Source: Flavobacterium sp. LC2016-23
GTDB taxonomy: Bacteria > Bacteroidota > Bacteroidia > Flavobacteriales > Flavobacteriaceae
DNA length: 64,000 nt
Assembly: GCF_009674775.1 (NCBI RefSeq)
Contig: NZ_WKKE01000022.1
Location: 43,471 to 107,470 of the forward strand
Reading direction: 5' to 3'
A program made the position numbers and the translations under genes. A model generated the notes under the pieces. That model had not been told where the DNA came from. It was given only the letters and a program-made list of their open reading frames with translations, and made no database searches. Below, in pieces: positions 1 through 8,501 of this stretch; positions within the stretch are counted from its first letter, which is position 1, and each line of letters starts with the position of its first letter.

Positions 1-109
1 ATAAAATATCGTGAATTCCTTCAGGGTCTTTTTCAGGGTTTCCTAAAAATAAACCAACTTTGGTATCACGCAATATAGTAAGGGTGTTGTATTTTCCTAT
101 CTCAATCAT
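1..109 (-). CDS. S1-domain RNA-binding protein (CvfB/YitL-like), 5' part only
   Basis: This is the N-terminal part of a minus-strand gene cut by the left edge of the window. About 36 codons are visible from the ATG at 107-109. The peptide begins MIEIGKYNTLTILRD and continues with a short stretch containing GLFLGNPE. That resembles the start of the CvfB/YitL family, which carries tandem S1-like RNA-binding domains and a C-terminal winged helix. The family is cytoplasmic and in Firmicutes is linked to RNA metabolism and virulence-factor expression. The assignment rests on the N-terminus alone. Confidence 0.6.
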   Translation of the reverse strand, partial: MIEIGKYNTLTILRDTKVGLFLGNPEKDPEGIHDIL

Positions 110-242
110 ATTCTTAAAATTCTAAGCTGTTAAGCAGCTAAGTTTCCAGCTGCAAATGTACGAAGTTTGAAAATGGTAATCCTAAAAATGTTTCTAATTA
201 AAAAAAGACACCGGCATCTTAGCGTAGTTTAGTCATTTTAAT

Positions 243-250
243 TAAATTTG
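243..250 (+). promoter_or_regulatory. Putative -7 element for the M28 peptidase gene
   Basis: TAAATTTG matches the Bacteroidota -7 consensus TAnnTTTG. It lies 25 bases before the ATG at 276. No TTG is seen at the expected -33 spacing, so only half of the promoter is supported. Confidence 0.4.
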
Positions 251-275
251 AGAACCCGTAATTAATCCAAAATCA

Positions 276-1625
276 ATGAATAAGACCCTTTTCTACACCA
301 TTTTTACTTTTTTGTTTTTTACTCATATTACGACTTCGCAGGTTGCCGAAGATCCCGAAATAAAAAAAATGATCAGCGAAATCAAGGCCGAAAACCTGGA
401 AGCTACGATCCATAAATTAGTTTCTTTTGGCACCAGACATACGCTTAGCGATACCAAAAGCAAAACCAAAGGCATTGGCGCCGCACAGCAATGGGTAAAA
501 TCCGAGTTTGACAGGTTTGCACTGGAATCTGACGGAAGATTAACTGCTGTAATTGATTATTTTGAAGTGAAAGCCGATGGAAAACGAATTATCAAAGACA
601 GTCAGCTTGGCAATGTTATGGCGACTTTAAAAGGAACAGATCCGGGCGATAACCGTGTGCTGATCATAAGTGGACATCTCGACTCGAGAGTTTCCGACGT
701 CATGAATGTAAAATCGAATGCTCCGGGCGCCAATGACGACGGATCCGGTGTTGCGGCTGTCATTGAATTGGCTAAAATAATGAGCAAGAGAGCATTTCCT
801 GCCACCATAATTTTTGTAGCCGTGACCGGTGAAGAACAAGGTCTTTATGGAGCGCGTCATTTAGCAGAATTAGCCAAAGCATCCAACTGGAATATTGTGG
901 CCATGCTGAACAATGATATGATTGGAAATAGTTTGTCCAGTGGTACTAATGTAAGAGACAATACGCAGATCCGGATTTTTAGCGAAACGATTCCGTTTTT
1001 AGAAACCGAAGAGGAAGCTAAGATGCGTAAAGCGACAAACCGTGATAACGACAGCCCTTCACGATTACTGGCACGTTATATTAAAACCGTTACGGAGCAA
1101 TATGTGGACCAGCTGAAAGTTAAATTAGTGTACAGAAACGATCGTTTTTTGCGTGGCGGAGATCACACTCCGTTTAGCCAAAATGGATTTACAGCCGTTC
1201 GTTTTTGCGAAATGAATGAAAATTTCAACCATCAGCATCAGGATTTAAGAACCGAAAATGGCATTCAATATGGTGATCTTCCCGAGTTTATGGATTTTGA
1301 ATATCTGCGAAAAAACACTTGTGCAAACTTAGCCACTCTAGCCAATTTAGCCTGGTCGCCTAAAGCGCCTTTAAATGTAGGGATTGAAGTAAAACAGCTT
1401 TCCAATTCTTCTACATTAGCATGGACTGCCCCGGAAGGAAAAACACCATACGGTTACCAGATTCTGATGCGAGAGACTTCTTCTTCTCACTGGGAGAAAA
1501 CTTTTTTTGTAAAGGAGACTAAAGCCGAAATACCGTATTCTAAAGACAATGATTTCTTTGCGGTGCAGGCTGTAGATGCATTGGGTCATGCCAGTTTACC
1601 AGTATTTCCAGTACCTGTTAAGTAA
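276..1625 (+). CDS. Exported M28-family zinc metallopeptidase
   Basis: This is a probable exported aminopeptidase-like zinc peptidase of 449 residues. A signal peptide covers about residues 1-21. The co-catalytic zinc ligands of family M28 are visible: H134 in SGHLDSR, D154 in GANDDGSG, the E186/E187 pair in VTGEEQG, D214 in LNNDMIG, and H297 in GGDHTPF. Residues from about 355 to the end look like a fibronectin-III-type beta domain (WTAPEGKTPYGYQI), as in other secreted Bacteroidota M28 proteins. No T9SS sorting domain is present, so it is probably periplasmic. It stands alone and converges on menD across a shared terminator. The natural substrate cannot be inferred. Confidence 0.9.
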   Translation: MNKTLFYTIFTFLFFTHITTSQVAEDPEIKKMISEIKAENLEATIHKLVSFGTRHTLSDTKSKTKGIGAAQQWVKSEFDRFALESDGRLTAVIDYFEVKADGKRIIKDSQLGNVMATLKGTDPGDNRVLIISGHLDSRVSDVMNVKSNAPGANDDGSGVAAVIELAKIMSKRAFPATIIFVAVTGEEQGLYGARHLAELAKASNWNIVAMLNNDMIGNSLSSGTNVRDNTQIRIFSETIPFLETEEEAKMRKATNRDNDSPSRLLARYIKTVTEQYVDQLKVKLVYRNDRFLRGGDHTPFSQNGFTAVRFCEMNENFNHQHQDLRTENGIQYGDLPEFMDFEYLRKNTCANLATLANLAWSPKAPLNVGIEVKQLSNSSTLAWTAPEGKTPYGYQILMRETSSSHWEKTFFVKETKAEIPYSKDNDFFAVQAVDALGHASLPVFPVPVK

Positions 1626-1706
1626 GCTATTACCGGCAATTCAAGAAGCATTTTACAGGGCAAAGGAACTAAATGTAAAAACATCGCATTCAATAGCTAT
1701 TCAAAG

Positions 1707-1737
1707 AAAAAAAGCATCATATATGATGCTTTTTTTC
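1707..1737. terminator. Bidirectional terminator between the M28 gene and menD
   Basis: The palindrome AAGCATCATATATGATGCTT has A-runs on the left and T-runs on the right. It can therefore terminate the plus-strand peptidase transcript and the minus-strand menD transcript. Confidence 0.85.
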
Positions 1738-1743
1738 TTACTA

Positions 1744-3405
1744 TTAAACTAACTCCTTAAAATATTGTTTTAAAATAACATCGTTTTCAAAAGTGGGCGT
1801 GAATACTTCCAGAATACACGGAGCATCATTTGCTACATAAAACGATTTTATGTTTTTGACTAAAGATTCCTCGTCAGTAGCCGTGAAGTAATTCAGCTGA
1901 TACATTTTAGCCAGATGTTCCGCTGTTAAATGATGTGAAGTTTCAAAATAAGTATTGAAAACCGGTTTCTCTTCGTGTCCCGGTAAAATCCTGAAAATCC
2001 CGCCCCCGCCATTATTAATTAAAATAATTTTGAAATTTTGAGGGATATAAGAATTCCATAAAGCATTACTGTCGTATAAAAAACTAATATCTCCGGTAAT
2101 AAAGACGTTTTGTTTTCCGCTTCCTACTGCAGCGCCTATAGCTGTCGATGTGCTTCCGTCAATTCCGCTTGTTCCCCTGTTACAAAAAACTTCGATAGAA
2201 GGATCAATATGAATCAGTTGTGCATAACGAATCGCTGAACTGTTGCTAATTTGCAGCTGACTGTTTTTAGGCAAAGCTTCAATTACTTTTTCGAAAACCT
2301 TAAAGTCAGAAAACGGAATTTTATCCAGGTATTCTTTTCTTCTGATTTTTCTCAGATCGTAGATATTTTTTATGTTGGCAAAATAATCGCTCTCTGTAAT
2401 TTCAGCTTTCGAAAATAAATCTTTAAAAAAGTCATTTGGCTGCATTACAAAATGATTTGATAACGCATTAAAGGTATCATAAGCCCTCAAAGTGTCAAGG
2501 TGCCAGTGGTATTTTGGTTTGTATTTTCGTAAAAATGCCTTGATGCGTTTTGAAACAATCATTCCGCCGAAAGTCACTAAAATTTCAGGTTGAAAATCTT
2601 TAAAATCAGCCTCTTCAAAAGGTGTAATTAAAGTATCGATACTATTAATAAAAGCAGGGTGATGCAGGTTTGAAGTGGTCTCTGTCAGCACCACTACAGA
2701 CGGATCTTTGGCCAGCGCCTCTGTTACTTCATCATTGATTGCATTGGCGTCATTTACACCAACCATGACTAATTTTCGTCTGGCTGCATTCCAGACAGAA
2801 ACAATTTCGTCACTGTTTTCTATGGTTTTTGTTTGTAGTGCAGGTTCTGCATTTGTAATTTTTGATTTTACAGAAAGTGCTTCAACGGTTTCATACAAAG
2901 GCTCTTCAAAAGGCGCATTAATGTGTACAGGACCTTTTTTAAGGATAGCGGTTTCGATTGCCTTATTAATTTTCAGATCATTTTCAACAGAAGCTTCTTC
3001 GGTTAAATTAGCATTGAAAACCGAATGATTTTCATAAACATTCTGCTGACGAATCGTTTGCCCGTCTCCAATGTCGATTTTGTTTTGCGGACGGTCTGCA
3101 GAAATGATAACTAACGGAATCTGACTGTAAAATGCTTCTGCAACAGCCGGATAATAATTTAACAACGCAGATCCCGAAGTACAAACCACTGCTGTTGGCT
3201 GTTGGGTCTGCTGGGCAATGCCCAGGGCAAAAAAAGCAGCACAACGCTCATCGGCAATACTGTAACATTTAAAATTAGCATTTTGGGCAAACCCGATAGT
3301 TAAGGGTGCGTTTCTTGATCCGGGAGAAATTATGATAGTGGTGATTCCTTTTGCTAAACAAATTTCGATGATGCTCTGAGCAAGCGGTATTTTGGGGTAA
3401 ATCAT
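1744..3405 (-). CDS. menD: 2-succinyl-5-enolpyruvyl-6-hydroxy-3-cyclohexene-1-carboxylate synthase (SEPHCHC synthase)
   Basis: MenD is a thiamine-diphosphate enzyme that condenses isochorismate with the succinic semialdehyde unit of 2-oxoglutarate, the first committed step of menaquinone synthesis. At 553 residues it has the usual family length. The N-terminal motif SPGSRNAPLTIG and the repeated ADE/SGSA patterns fit the pyrimidine-binding domain. The C-terminal GDISFLYDSNAL is the cofactor-binding GDxSFLxDxN-type motif. No other men genes lie in the window. Upstream there is a minus-strand -7 match (TAACTTTG, 3462 to 3455) at a suitable distance from the ATG. Menaquinone is the expected respiratory quinone of flavobacteria. 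Confidence 0.96.
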   Translation of the reverse strand: MIYPKIPLAQSIIEICLAKGITTIIISPGSRNAPLTIGFAQNANFKCYSIADERCAAFFALGIAQQTQQPTAVVCTSGSALLNYYPAVAEAFYSQIPLVIISADRPQNKIDIGDGQTIRQQNVYENHSVFNANLTEEASVENDLKINKAIETAILKKGPVHINAPFEEPLYETVEALSVKSKITNAEPALQTKTIENSDEIVSVWNAARRKLVMVGVNDANAINDEVTEALAKDPSVVVLTETTSNLHHPAFINSIDTLITPFEEADFKDFQPEILVTFGGMIVSKRIKAFLRKYKPKYHWHLDTLRAYDTFNALSNHFVMQPNDFFKDLFSKAEITESDYFANIKNIYDLRKIRRKEYLDKIPFSDFKVFEKVIEALPKNSQLQISNSSAIRYAQLIHIDPSIEVFCNRGTSGIDGSTSTAIGAAVGSGKQNVFITGDISFLYDSNALWNSYIPQNFKIILINNGGGGIFRILPGHEEKPVFNTYFETSHHLTAEHLAKMYQLNYFTATDEESLVKNIKSFYVANDAPCILEVFTPTFENDVILKQYFKELV

Positions 3406-3454
3406 TCTTATGACGTGTTATTATTCCAGAAAATCGAAAAACTTTCTAATACTA

Positions 3455-3462
3455 CAAAGTTA
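3455..3462 (-). promoter_or_regulatory. Putative menD -7 element
   Basis: On the minus strand this reads TAACTTTG, matching TAnnTTTG, about 50 bases upstream of the menD ATG. The -33 element is not evident. Confidence 0.4.
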
Positions 3463-3527
3463 CAAACTTCGATGTTGATTTAACTTATAAATGGTGAGAT
3501 ATTAAGTCAATTTTTAGAAAAAGGGAA

Positions 3528-3535
3528 TATCTTTG
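3528..3535 (+). promoter_or_regulatory. Putative -7 element for the thioredoxin-like gene
   Basis: TATCTTTG matches TAnnTTTG and ends 34 bases before the ATG at 3570. It forms a divergent pair with the menD promoter in a 164-base intergenic region. Confidence 0.45.
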
Positions 3536-3569
3536 TAAAAGCTATTTTTTTGAATAAAATAAACTTCTA

Positions 3570-4745
3570 ATGCGTTTCATATACCTGTTTTTATTTTTCA
3601 TTTCGGTACCAATCTTACACTCACAAAATCAGTTTGTTCCTGATGATATACCTTATAGAACGGGTTTAGAAACAGCCAAAGCTGCAAACAAACCGCTTTT
3701 TGTAATGCTGTATGCCGATTGGTGTCCGCATTGCAATCAGATGAAAAAAGAGGTCTTTAGTGATCCTGCAGTAATGGATTTCCTTAAAAGAAATTATGTC
3801 TGCCTCTGGAAAGATATTGAAAAGGAAGAAGGAAAAATGCTCAAAGATAAATTCAATACCAAATCACTACCCACCTTTTTATTTTTAGATGCCACTGAAA
3901 CATTGCTTTACGCGCTAAAAGGCGAAATGAAAACAGCAGCGTTTCTGACCGAAGTGAATTATGCTTTGAATCCGAAAATGCAGCTGCCGTATTTAGAAAA
4001 AGAGTTTCTGGCTGATCCATCCAATTCGACAAAATTCTTTGCTTACCTGAATACTTTAAAGAAAGGAAAAGACAGAACCGATTTGTCTCCGGCCACGCAC
4101 CTTTATCTGAACACACAGTCTGATACACAATTGGTGAGCGAAACCAACTGGCGTGTGATTGCAAATGGGGTGACAGACATTAATTCGAGGGAATTTCAAT
4201 ATGTTTTAAAACATCAGAAAGAATTTGCTGCCGTAGCTTCGCAAAATCGTGTAGACCGCAAAGTCGAAAGTATCGTAAGCGAATTGCTTCGCCCTTTGGT
4301 CGATAATTTAGACACCGTGAATTATTATAAACAAAGGGAAATTGCAAAATCGATCCGATTGCAGAAAACGGATTCCCTGGTTTTTAAGTTTGATCTGACT
4401 TTAGCCGAAAGAACCGAAAAATGGCAATTTTATAAAAAAGTAACGCTTGAAGATACTCAGAAACTGGTGTGGAATGATGCCAGTTTCCTAAAAGATATCG
4501 GACAAACCTATCTCAAACATATAACCGATACCAATGCTTTGAAAATGGCTATTTTTTGGGTAAAACATTCTTTAGAATTGAATGATTCGTATGACGGAAA
4601 TTTACTTTTAGCCCGGCTTTATAACAAAATAAAAGACAAGAAATCCGCTTTAAAATATGCGCAACATGCAAAAGTAATCTGTACCGAAATGACCTGGAGT
4701 ACTAATGATGTTGATGCTTTATTAGCGGAATTACTGTCTAAATAA
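3570..4745 (+). CDS. Exported thioredoxin-fold protein
   Basis: This 391-residue protein has a signal peptide of about 19 residues followed by a thioredoxin-like domain. The redox motif is WCPHC (C52 and C55) within YADWCPHCNQMKKEVF, similar to the DUF255/DsbD-gamma type. A cis-proline loop is visible in TKSLPTFLFL. About 250 residues of helix-rich sequence without a recognised domain follow. It probably acts as a periplasmic thiol reductant or oxidase, with the C-terminal region possibly binding a partner. The GNAT gene starts 24 bases downstream on the same strand, so the two may be cotranscribed. Confidence 0.85.
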   Translation: MRFIYLFLFFISVPILHSQNQFVPDDIPYRTGLETAKAANKPLFVMLYADWCPHCNQMKKEVFSDPAVMDFLKRNYVCLWKDIEKEEGKMLKDKFNTKSLPTFLFLDATETLLYALKGEMKTAAFLTEVNYALNPKMQLPYLEKEFLADPSNSTKFFAYLNTLKKGKDRTDLSPATHLYLNTQSDTQLVSETNWRVIANGVTDINSREFQYVLKHQKEFAAVASQNRVDRKVESIVSELLRPLVDNLDTVNYYKQREIAKSIRLQKTDSLVFKFDLTLAERTEKWQFYKKVTLEDTQKLVWNDASFLKDIGQTYLKHITDTNALKMAIFWVKHSLELNDSYDGNLLLARLYNKIKDKKSALKYAQHAKVICTEMTWSTNDVDALLAELLSK

Positions 4746-4769
4746 CATTAAGAAAAATCAAAAAAAATC

Positions 4770-5267
4770 ATGAACATCACGCTCAGACCCGCCACTACAA
4801 ACGATTTGGAAAAAATTCTTGCTATCGTCAATCATTCTATTCTGCATACAACCGCTAATTATAGTTATGATATTCAGACTCTTGAAGTGCAGACAAAATG
4901 GTTTGAAGATAAAAAAACTAAAAACTTACCTATTGTTGTTGCCGATTTAAACGGTGAAGTTGTTGGTTTTGGGAGTTACGGCACATTCAGGGAGAAGATC
5001 GGTTATCAATACACCGTGGAACACTCTGTTTATGTGGTAGATCATGTGATCGGAAAAGGAATTGGCTCTCAGTTACTGACAGAACTCATTCGTTTGGCAA
5101 AAGAACAGGGTTATCATGTCATGATAGGTGCTATCGATGCTGATAACGCAGGAAGTATTGCTTTTCATGAAAGATTTGGTTTTGTTTCCATAGGAACGAT
5201 TCGGGAAGTGGGATACAAATTCGATCATTGGCTTGATTTGGTTTTTATGCAGTTGATTTTGGAGTAG
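4770..5267 (+). CDS. GNAT-family N-acetyltransferase (phosphinothricin acetyltransferase-like)
   Basis: This 165-residue protein is a complete single-domain GNAT enzyme. It starts with the typical ITLRPATTNDLEKI and carries the acetyl-CoA pyrophosphate loop in HVIGKGIGSQLL (G-x-G-x-G/A pattern). The segment with NAGSIAFHERFGF is characteristic of the Bar/Pat/YncA branch, whose members acetylate small amines such as methionine derivatives or L-amino-acid analogues. No export signal is present. The actual substrate is not shown by the sequence. Confidence 0.88.
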   Translation: MNITLRPATTNDLEKILAIVNHSILHTTANYSYDIQTLEVQTKWFEDKKTKNLPIVVADLNGEVVGFGSYGTFREKIGYQYTVEHSVYVVDHVIGKGIGSQLLTELIRLAKEQGYHVMIGAIDADNAGSIAFHERFGFVSIGTIREVGYKFDHWLDLVFMQLILE

Positions 5268-5277
5268 TGTGTTGGTC

Positions 5278-5384
5278 CACGGATTAAGAGGATTCGCAAA
5301 AGTGACAACACAGATCTGCACAGATATCAGATTACTAGAATTTTACCGCAAAGAACGCCACGATTTACACAAGGAACGCAAAGT
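5278..5384. repeat. Low-complexity intergenic repeat tract
   Basis: This stretch contains CACGGATTAAGAGGATT, which shares its core with the inverted repeat at 13150-13257, two CACAGAT words, and paired words CGCAAAGAACGC and GGAACGCAAAG. It looks like a degenerate member of dispersed non-coding repeat families seen several times in this window. No open reading frame in it is convincing. Confidence 0.55.
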
Positions 5385-5450
5385 AATAGGCTTATTTGTT
5401 ATCATTTCCGTAAATTGTTTAATAAACTGTTATGAATAACATTTGATAAA

Positions 5451-5493
5451 AAAATCCACAAACCTGTATTGCTGCAAGTTTGTGGATTTTTGG
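5451..5493. terminator. Terminator downstream of the glutathione peroxidase gene
   Basis: The arms AATCCACAAAC and GTTTGTGGATT enclose a loop of about 17 bases, flanked by A- and T-runs. It lies directly beyond the stop of the minus-strand peroxidase gene and can also stop plus-strand readthrough. Confidence 0.8.
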
Positions 5494-5510
5494 TTAAAAT
5501 AGCACCGTTA

Positions 5511-6098
5511 TTAGCTTTTTATCCAATTGATTACTTCAGGATCTGTAGGCAGCGTTCTTGGTTTAATTACTTTTACCAATTCTCCTTTTTCGTTGATCAG
5601 GTATTTTTGAAAATTCCATTCTACTTCAGAATCCTGTAATCCATTTTTAGATTTTTGAGTCAGGAATTTATATACTTCACACATATCATCTCCTTTTACG
5701 GAAACTTTATCCATCATAGGGAAAGTCACCCCGTAATTTTGCTGGCAAAAAGCCCCGATTTCTTCATTTGTACCAGGTTCCTGTGAAGCGAAATTATTGG
5801 CAGGAAAACCAACAATTACAAAACCTTTGTCTTTATATTCTTTGTAAATCGCTTCCAGATCCTTGTATTGAGGTGTGAGACCACATTTTGAAGCCGTGTT
5901 TACAATCATTACTTTTTTGCCTTTTAAAGAAGCAAAATCAAAAGGATTTCCCGATAAATCTTCTACTTTAAATTGGTAAATAGTTTCTTTTGTCATAACC
6001 TTATCCGTTTTAGGAGTTTTTGTTTTATTGGTTTGTGCTTGATTTTGGCAGCTAAATAAAAATAGGACGCCATAAGCCAGAGATAATATTTTTTTCAT
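5511..6098 (-). CDS. Lipoprotein glutathione peroxidase-like thiol peroxidase
   Basis: This 195-residue protein reduces peroxides with a cysteine in place of selenocysteine. The catalytic residues are visible: C72 in NTASKCGLTPQY, Q106 in NNFASQEPG, and W161-N162 in VEWNFQKYL. The N-terminus has a lipoprotein signal with lipobox LFSC (C17), so the enzyme should be anchored in the envelope. A Lys/Thr-rich linker joins the anchor to the domain. Bacterial members usually take electrons from thioredoxin rather than glutathione. It is monocistronic. Confidence 0.93.
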   Translation of the reverse strand: MKKILSLAYGVLFLFSCQNQAQTNKTKTPKTDKVMTKETIYQFKVEDLSGNPFDFASLKGKKVMIVNTASKCGLTPQYKDLEAIYKEYKDKGFVIVGFPANNFASQEPGTNEEIGAFCQQNYGVTFPMMDKVSVKGDDMCEVYKFLTQKSKNGLQDSEVEWNFQKYLINEKGELVKVIKPRTLPTDPEVINWIKS

Positions 6099-6193
6099 CG
6101 TTTTAATTTTTTTATAAAATTAGTTAAAAAGAGTTTTACAGTTGTTTTTCAGCAACCTTATTTTGTATTAAATATAAGTTAAATAAAAAAAAT

Positions 6194-6224
6194 GAAGCCT
6201 AACGTTAATCAGACGTTAGGCTTC
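6194..6224 (-). terminator. Strong minus-strand terminator without an adjacent intact gene
   Basis: A perfect 12-bp stem, GAAGCCTAACGT with ACGTTAGGCTTC, encloses a 7-base loop. On the minus strand it is followed by a U-rich run (plus-strand A-run at 6182-6193). It would end a transcript coming from the right, where only a decayed gene (6436-6734) is seen. Confidence 0.85.
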
Positions 6225-6435
6225 TCCCCATACAAACAAATCAAACCATGAAATTTGAATTTTTTAAAGCTTTTTTGCTTTTTATCTTTTATAGTTCAGA
6301 ATCTGCAATTTAATTTTTCCACAATTCCGGACTATTTTGTCGTATTGACATTGCAGCAAACCTGAGTATTGTAAACCTGCTGACAAAATCATTTTTTTTT
6401 AATTGTTTTATTCTCTATAGTTGATTCCTCGGTTT
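6225..6435 (-). other. Unexplained 210-base segment upstream of a terminator (possible 3' UTR or small RNA)
   Basis: No credible coding sequence was found here on either strand. The segment lies between the decayed gene at 6436-6734 and the strong minus-strand terminator at 6194-6224. It could be the 3' untranslated tail of that remnant's transcript or an independent small RNA. The minus strand holds a 36-codon reading frame with no signal features, which I do not call as a gene. Confidence 0.3.
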
Positions 6436-6734
6436 TTATCGAAATTTTTCATCCTCGATTTCACTCGTCTGCAAATATTTTTTAGTATCGGTGTTTACAA
6501 TAGTAAAAAATTCTAATTCGTTTGCAGGGGCAAAACTTTCAGCATCGGCATCATCTAAAGCAATATTTTCGATTGGAAGTCCGAGGGCATCAACTATTAG
6601 TTTTTACAAAGACTCAAATTCGTTCTTCCCTCCTTTGCTTTTATCTCTTTTAAACCATCTTTATTAAAATTTGCAAGTGCCAAAACACTGGTCAGGCCTA
6701 CAATCAATATTTTTAAATTATTTATTTTATACAT
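6436..6734 (-). pseudogene. Decayed gene for a small exported protein
   Basis: On the minus strand an ATG at 6734 opens MYKINNLKILIVGLTSVLAL, a plausible signal peptide. The frame continues to about 35 residues and then stops early. In another frame protein-like sequence resumes: FESL, a stop codon, then KLIVDALGLPIENIALDD and on to a stop at 6436. Bridging the halves needs one frameshift near AAAGCAAAGGAGG and repair of one stop (TTG TAA AAA in place of, for example, TTA GTA AAA). The acidic, coherent second half suggests a once-functional small secreted protein. The family is not recognised. Confidence 0.5.
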
Positions 6735-7086
6735 GACTTAATTATTTTACTGAGATTTACTTTACGATTTCTATCTTAAAAAATGCCTGTTTTACTAATT
6801 TCTTAACCTAACAGTTCACCCTGAAAATTTAATTTTAAAGGAATATTTGTTTTATTTGCTATTTAACTAAATATTTTATTTCATGTTATAATAGCATTTA
6901 CGTAAGTGGTTTCCTTTTGGTTTTAAAAAAGTCAAAAAAAAGTTACTTTTTTTTAGAACTCCTTGTTTTACTAAGGTTTAGACTGTTAAAAAAAAATATC
7001 GTTTTCACGAAAAAATAAATTATCTTTATCTGAACTAATCAAAATAAAAAAATAAAAATTTAGTTTAAGCTTAAAAATCCCATTAT
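6735..7086. other. AT-rich gap upstream of the ECF sigma gene
   Basis: This stretch of about 350 bases has no credible gene. It is very A/T-rich with several A- and T-runs, for example around 6930-6955. TATCTTTA at 7021-7028 matches seven of eight positions of the Bacteroidota -7 consensus and could serve the sigma gene at 7087. Confidence 0.5.
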
Positions 7087-7617
7087 ATGAGTCAAGAAGA
7101 ATTACTAGTTTTAATTTACAAAAAAGACGAAAGAGCTTTTACCCATTTGTATGATATGTATTCGAAAAGTTTGTTTTCGGTTATTAATGTTCTGATAAAA
7201 AACCGAGAAGAAGCTGAAGATGTTTTGCAGGAAGTTTTTGTCAAAATATGGAAAAATATAGATTCTTATAACGAAAGTAAAGGCCGATTTTATACCTGGA
7301 TCCTTAATATAGCTAGGAATACATCAATTGACAAGCTCAGATCCAAAAATTTTAATAACAGTCAAAAAAACCTTTCTTCAGATAATTTCGTAAATCTGTT
7401 AGATGACAGTAATAAGTTGACGAATAAAATTGATACGATCGGTATTCAGGAATTTGTAAAAAAGCTGAAACCTAAATGTATTGAGATAATCGATTTATTA
7501 TTTTTCAAAGGGTATACCCAACAAGAAGCTTCAGAAGAACTGGCAATGCCATTGGGGACTATCAAGACGCAAAACAGAAACTGTATTAACGATTTACGTA
7601 ATTATTTAAAAATCTAA
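7087..7617 (+). CDS. ECF-type RNA polymerase sigma factor
   Basis: This 176-residue protein has only sigma regions 2 and 4, as in extracytoplasmic-function sigma factors. Region 2 contains REEAEDVLQEVFVKIWKNI and GRFYTWILNIARN, which bind core polymerase and the -10 element. Region 4 is a helix-turn-helix around GYTQQEASEELAMPLGTIKT. The stop codon overlaps the start of the anti-sigma gene by one base (TAATG), so translation is probably coupled. It directs core RNA polymerase to a small regulon that often includes its own operon. The stimulus is unknown. Confidence 0.93.
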   Translation: MSQEELLVLIYKKDERAFTHLYDMYSKSLFSVINVLIKNREEAEDVLQEVFVKIWKNIDSYNESKGRFYTWILNIARNTSIDKLRSKNFNNSQKNLSSDNFVNLLDDSNKLTNKIDTIGIQEFVKKLKPKCIEIIDLLFFKGYTQQEASEELAMPLGTIKTQNRNCINDLRNYLKI

Positions 7618-8405
7618 TGGAAGCAAAAGAATATATAGAATCAGGAATTCTGGAACTTTACGTTTACGGTTTATTAACCGAAGAAGAAAATCTGGAAGTA
7701 GCCGAAATGGCTAAAAACAATCCCGAAATAGATCAGGAAATCCTTTCGATTGAAAGGGCTATTGTGGCTCTGTCGTCAAGTTTCTCCCCATTCCATTCGG
7801 TTGCTAATTTCGAAAAGATCAAGGCACGCCTCGAGCTTAAGCATGGCAAAGTAATCGATATGAAGCCTGCTTCAAACTGGTCACAATATGTGGGCTGGGC
7901 AGCTGCAGTCGTATTGCTTTTAGGTCTTGGGTACCAAACTCTGGAACTGACCAAAACAAAAGACGCTATTGCAACCGTTGGTAACGAGAAAACTAAAATA
8001 GAAAGAGATTTTGCTTATCTGGAGCAGCAAAATAAACAAACTGAAAAAAGTCTGACTATTGTAAGAGATATTAAAAACACCGGAGTAACACTTGGTGGTC
8101 AGGCGGTTTCTCCAACCTCATTTGCAAAAGTATACTGGAACAAAGACACCAAAACGACTTATATTGATGCTGCAGGTTTACCAAAACCTCCAAAAGGAAT
8201 GGTGTATCAGGTATGGGCTTTAAAATTAAGTCCGGTACTTACACCAACCAGCATTGGTTTGTTAAGTGATTTTGACTCCAACGATCAAAAAATATTTGCT
8301 GTAAGCCAAACCGTTTCAGCGGAAGCTTTTGGTATAACACTTGAGCCGGCCGGAGGAAGCCTTACACCTACTATGGAACAGCTATATACTTTAGGAAAAG
8401 TATAA
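7617..8405 (+). CDS. Membrane anti-sigma factor with RskA-type C-terminal domain
   Basis: This 262-residue protein is the likely antagonist of the sigma factor immediately upstream. The N-terminal cytoplasmic part (about 1-80, ESGILELYVYGLLTEEEN) resembles the anti-sigma helical domain without an obvious zinc motif. A transmembrane segment (YVGWAAAVVLLLGLGY, about 89-104) is followed by a short predicted coiled coil. The C-terminal domain, with KVYWNKDTKTTYIDAAGLP and MVYQVWALK, matches RskA/anti-sigma-K. It probably faces the periplasm and senses an envelope signal. Release of sigma would need proteolysis or conformational change, which is inferred from the family. Confidence 0.88.
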   Translation: MEAKEYIESGILELYVYGLLTEEENLEVAEMAKNNPEIDQEILSIERAIVALSSSFSPFHSVANFEKIKARLELKHGKVIDMKPASNWSQYVGWAAAVVLLLGLGYQTLELTKTKDAIATVGNEKTKIERDFAYLEQQNKQTEKSLTIVRDIKNTGVTLGGQAVSPTSFAKVYWNKDTKTTYIDAAGLPKPPKGMVYQVWALKLSPVLTPTSIGLLSDFDSNDQKIFAVSQTVSAEAFGITLEPAGGSLTPTMEQLYTLGKV

Positions 8406-8427
8406 TAACAGAGTCGTACTAATATTG

Positions 8428-8466
8428 AAAACGCACATTAATTTATTTTGATGTGCGTTTTTTTTA
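8428..8466 (+). terminator. Terminator of the sigma/anti-sigma operon
   Basis: The arms AAAACGCACAT and ATGTGCGTTTT are followed by a T-run. It lies 22 bases after the anti-sigma stop and shows that the DoxX gene is a separate unit. It also overlaps an upstream in-frame ATG of the DoxX gene, making that start unlikely. Confidence 0.88.
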
Positions 8467-8501
8467 TTATTTTTAAGTCAAAAACAATCAAAAGCCATCA
8501 C

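Noticed and set aside
6248..6313. 21-codon hydrophobic frame on the plus strand
   Set aside because: It is too short, A/T-driven, and lacks a promoter or any extension.
8448..8501. Upstream in-frame start for the DoxX protein
   Set aside because: The ATG sits inside the terminator of the preceding operon. MSGTLLLR at 8502 fits the family start.
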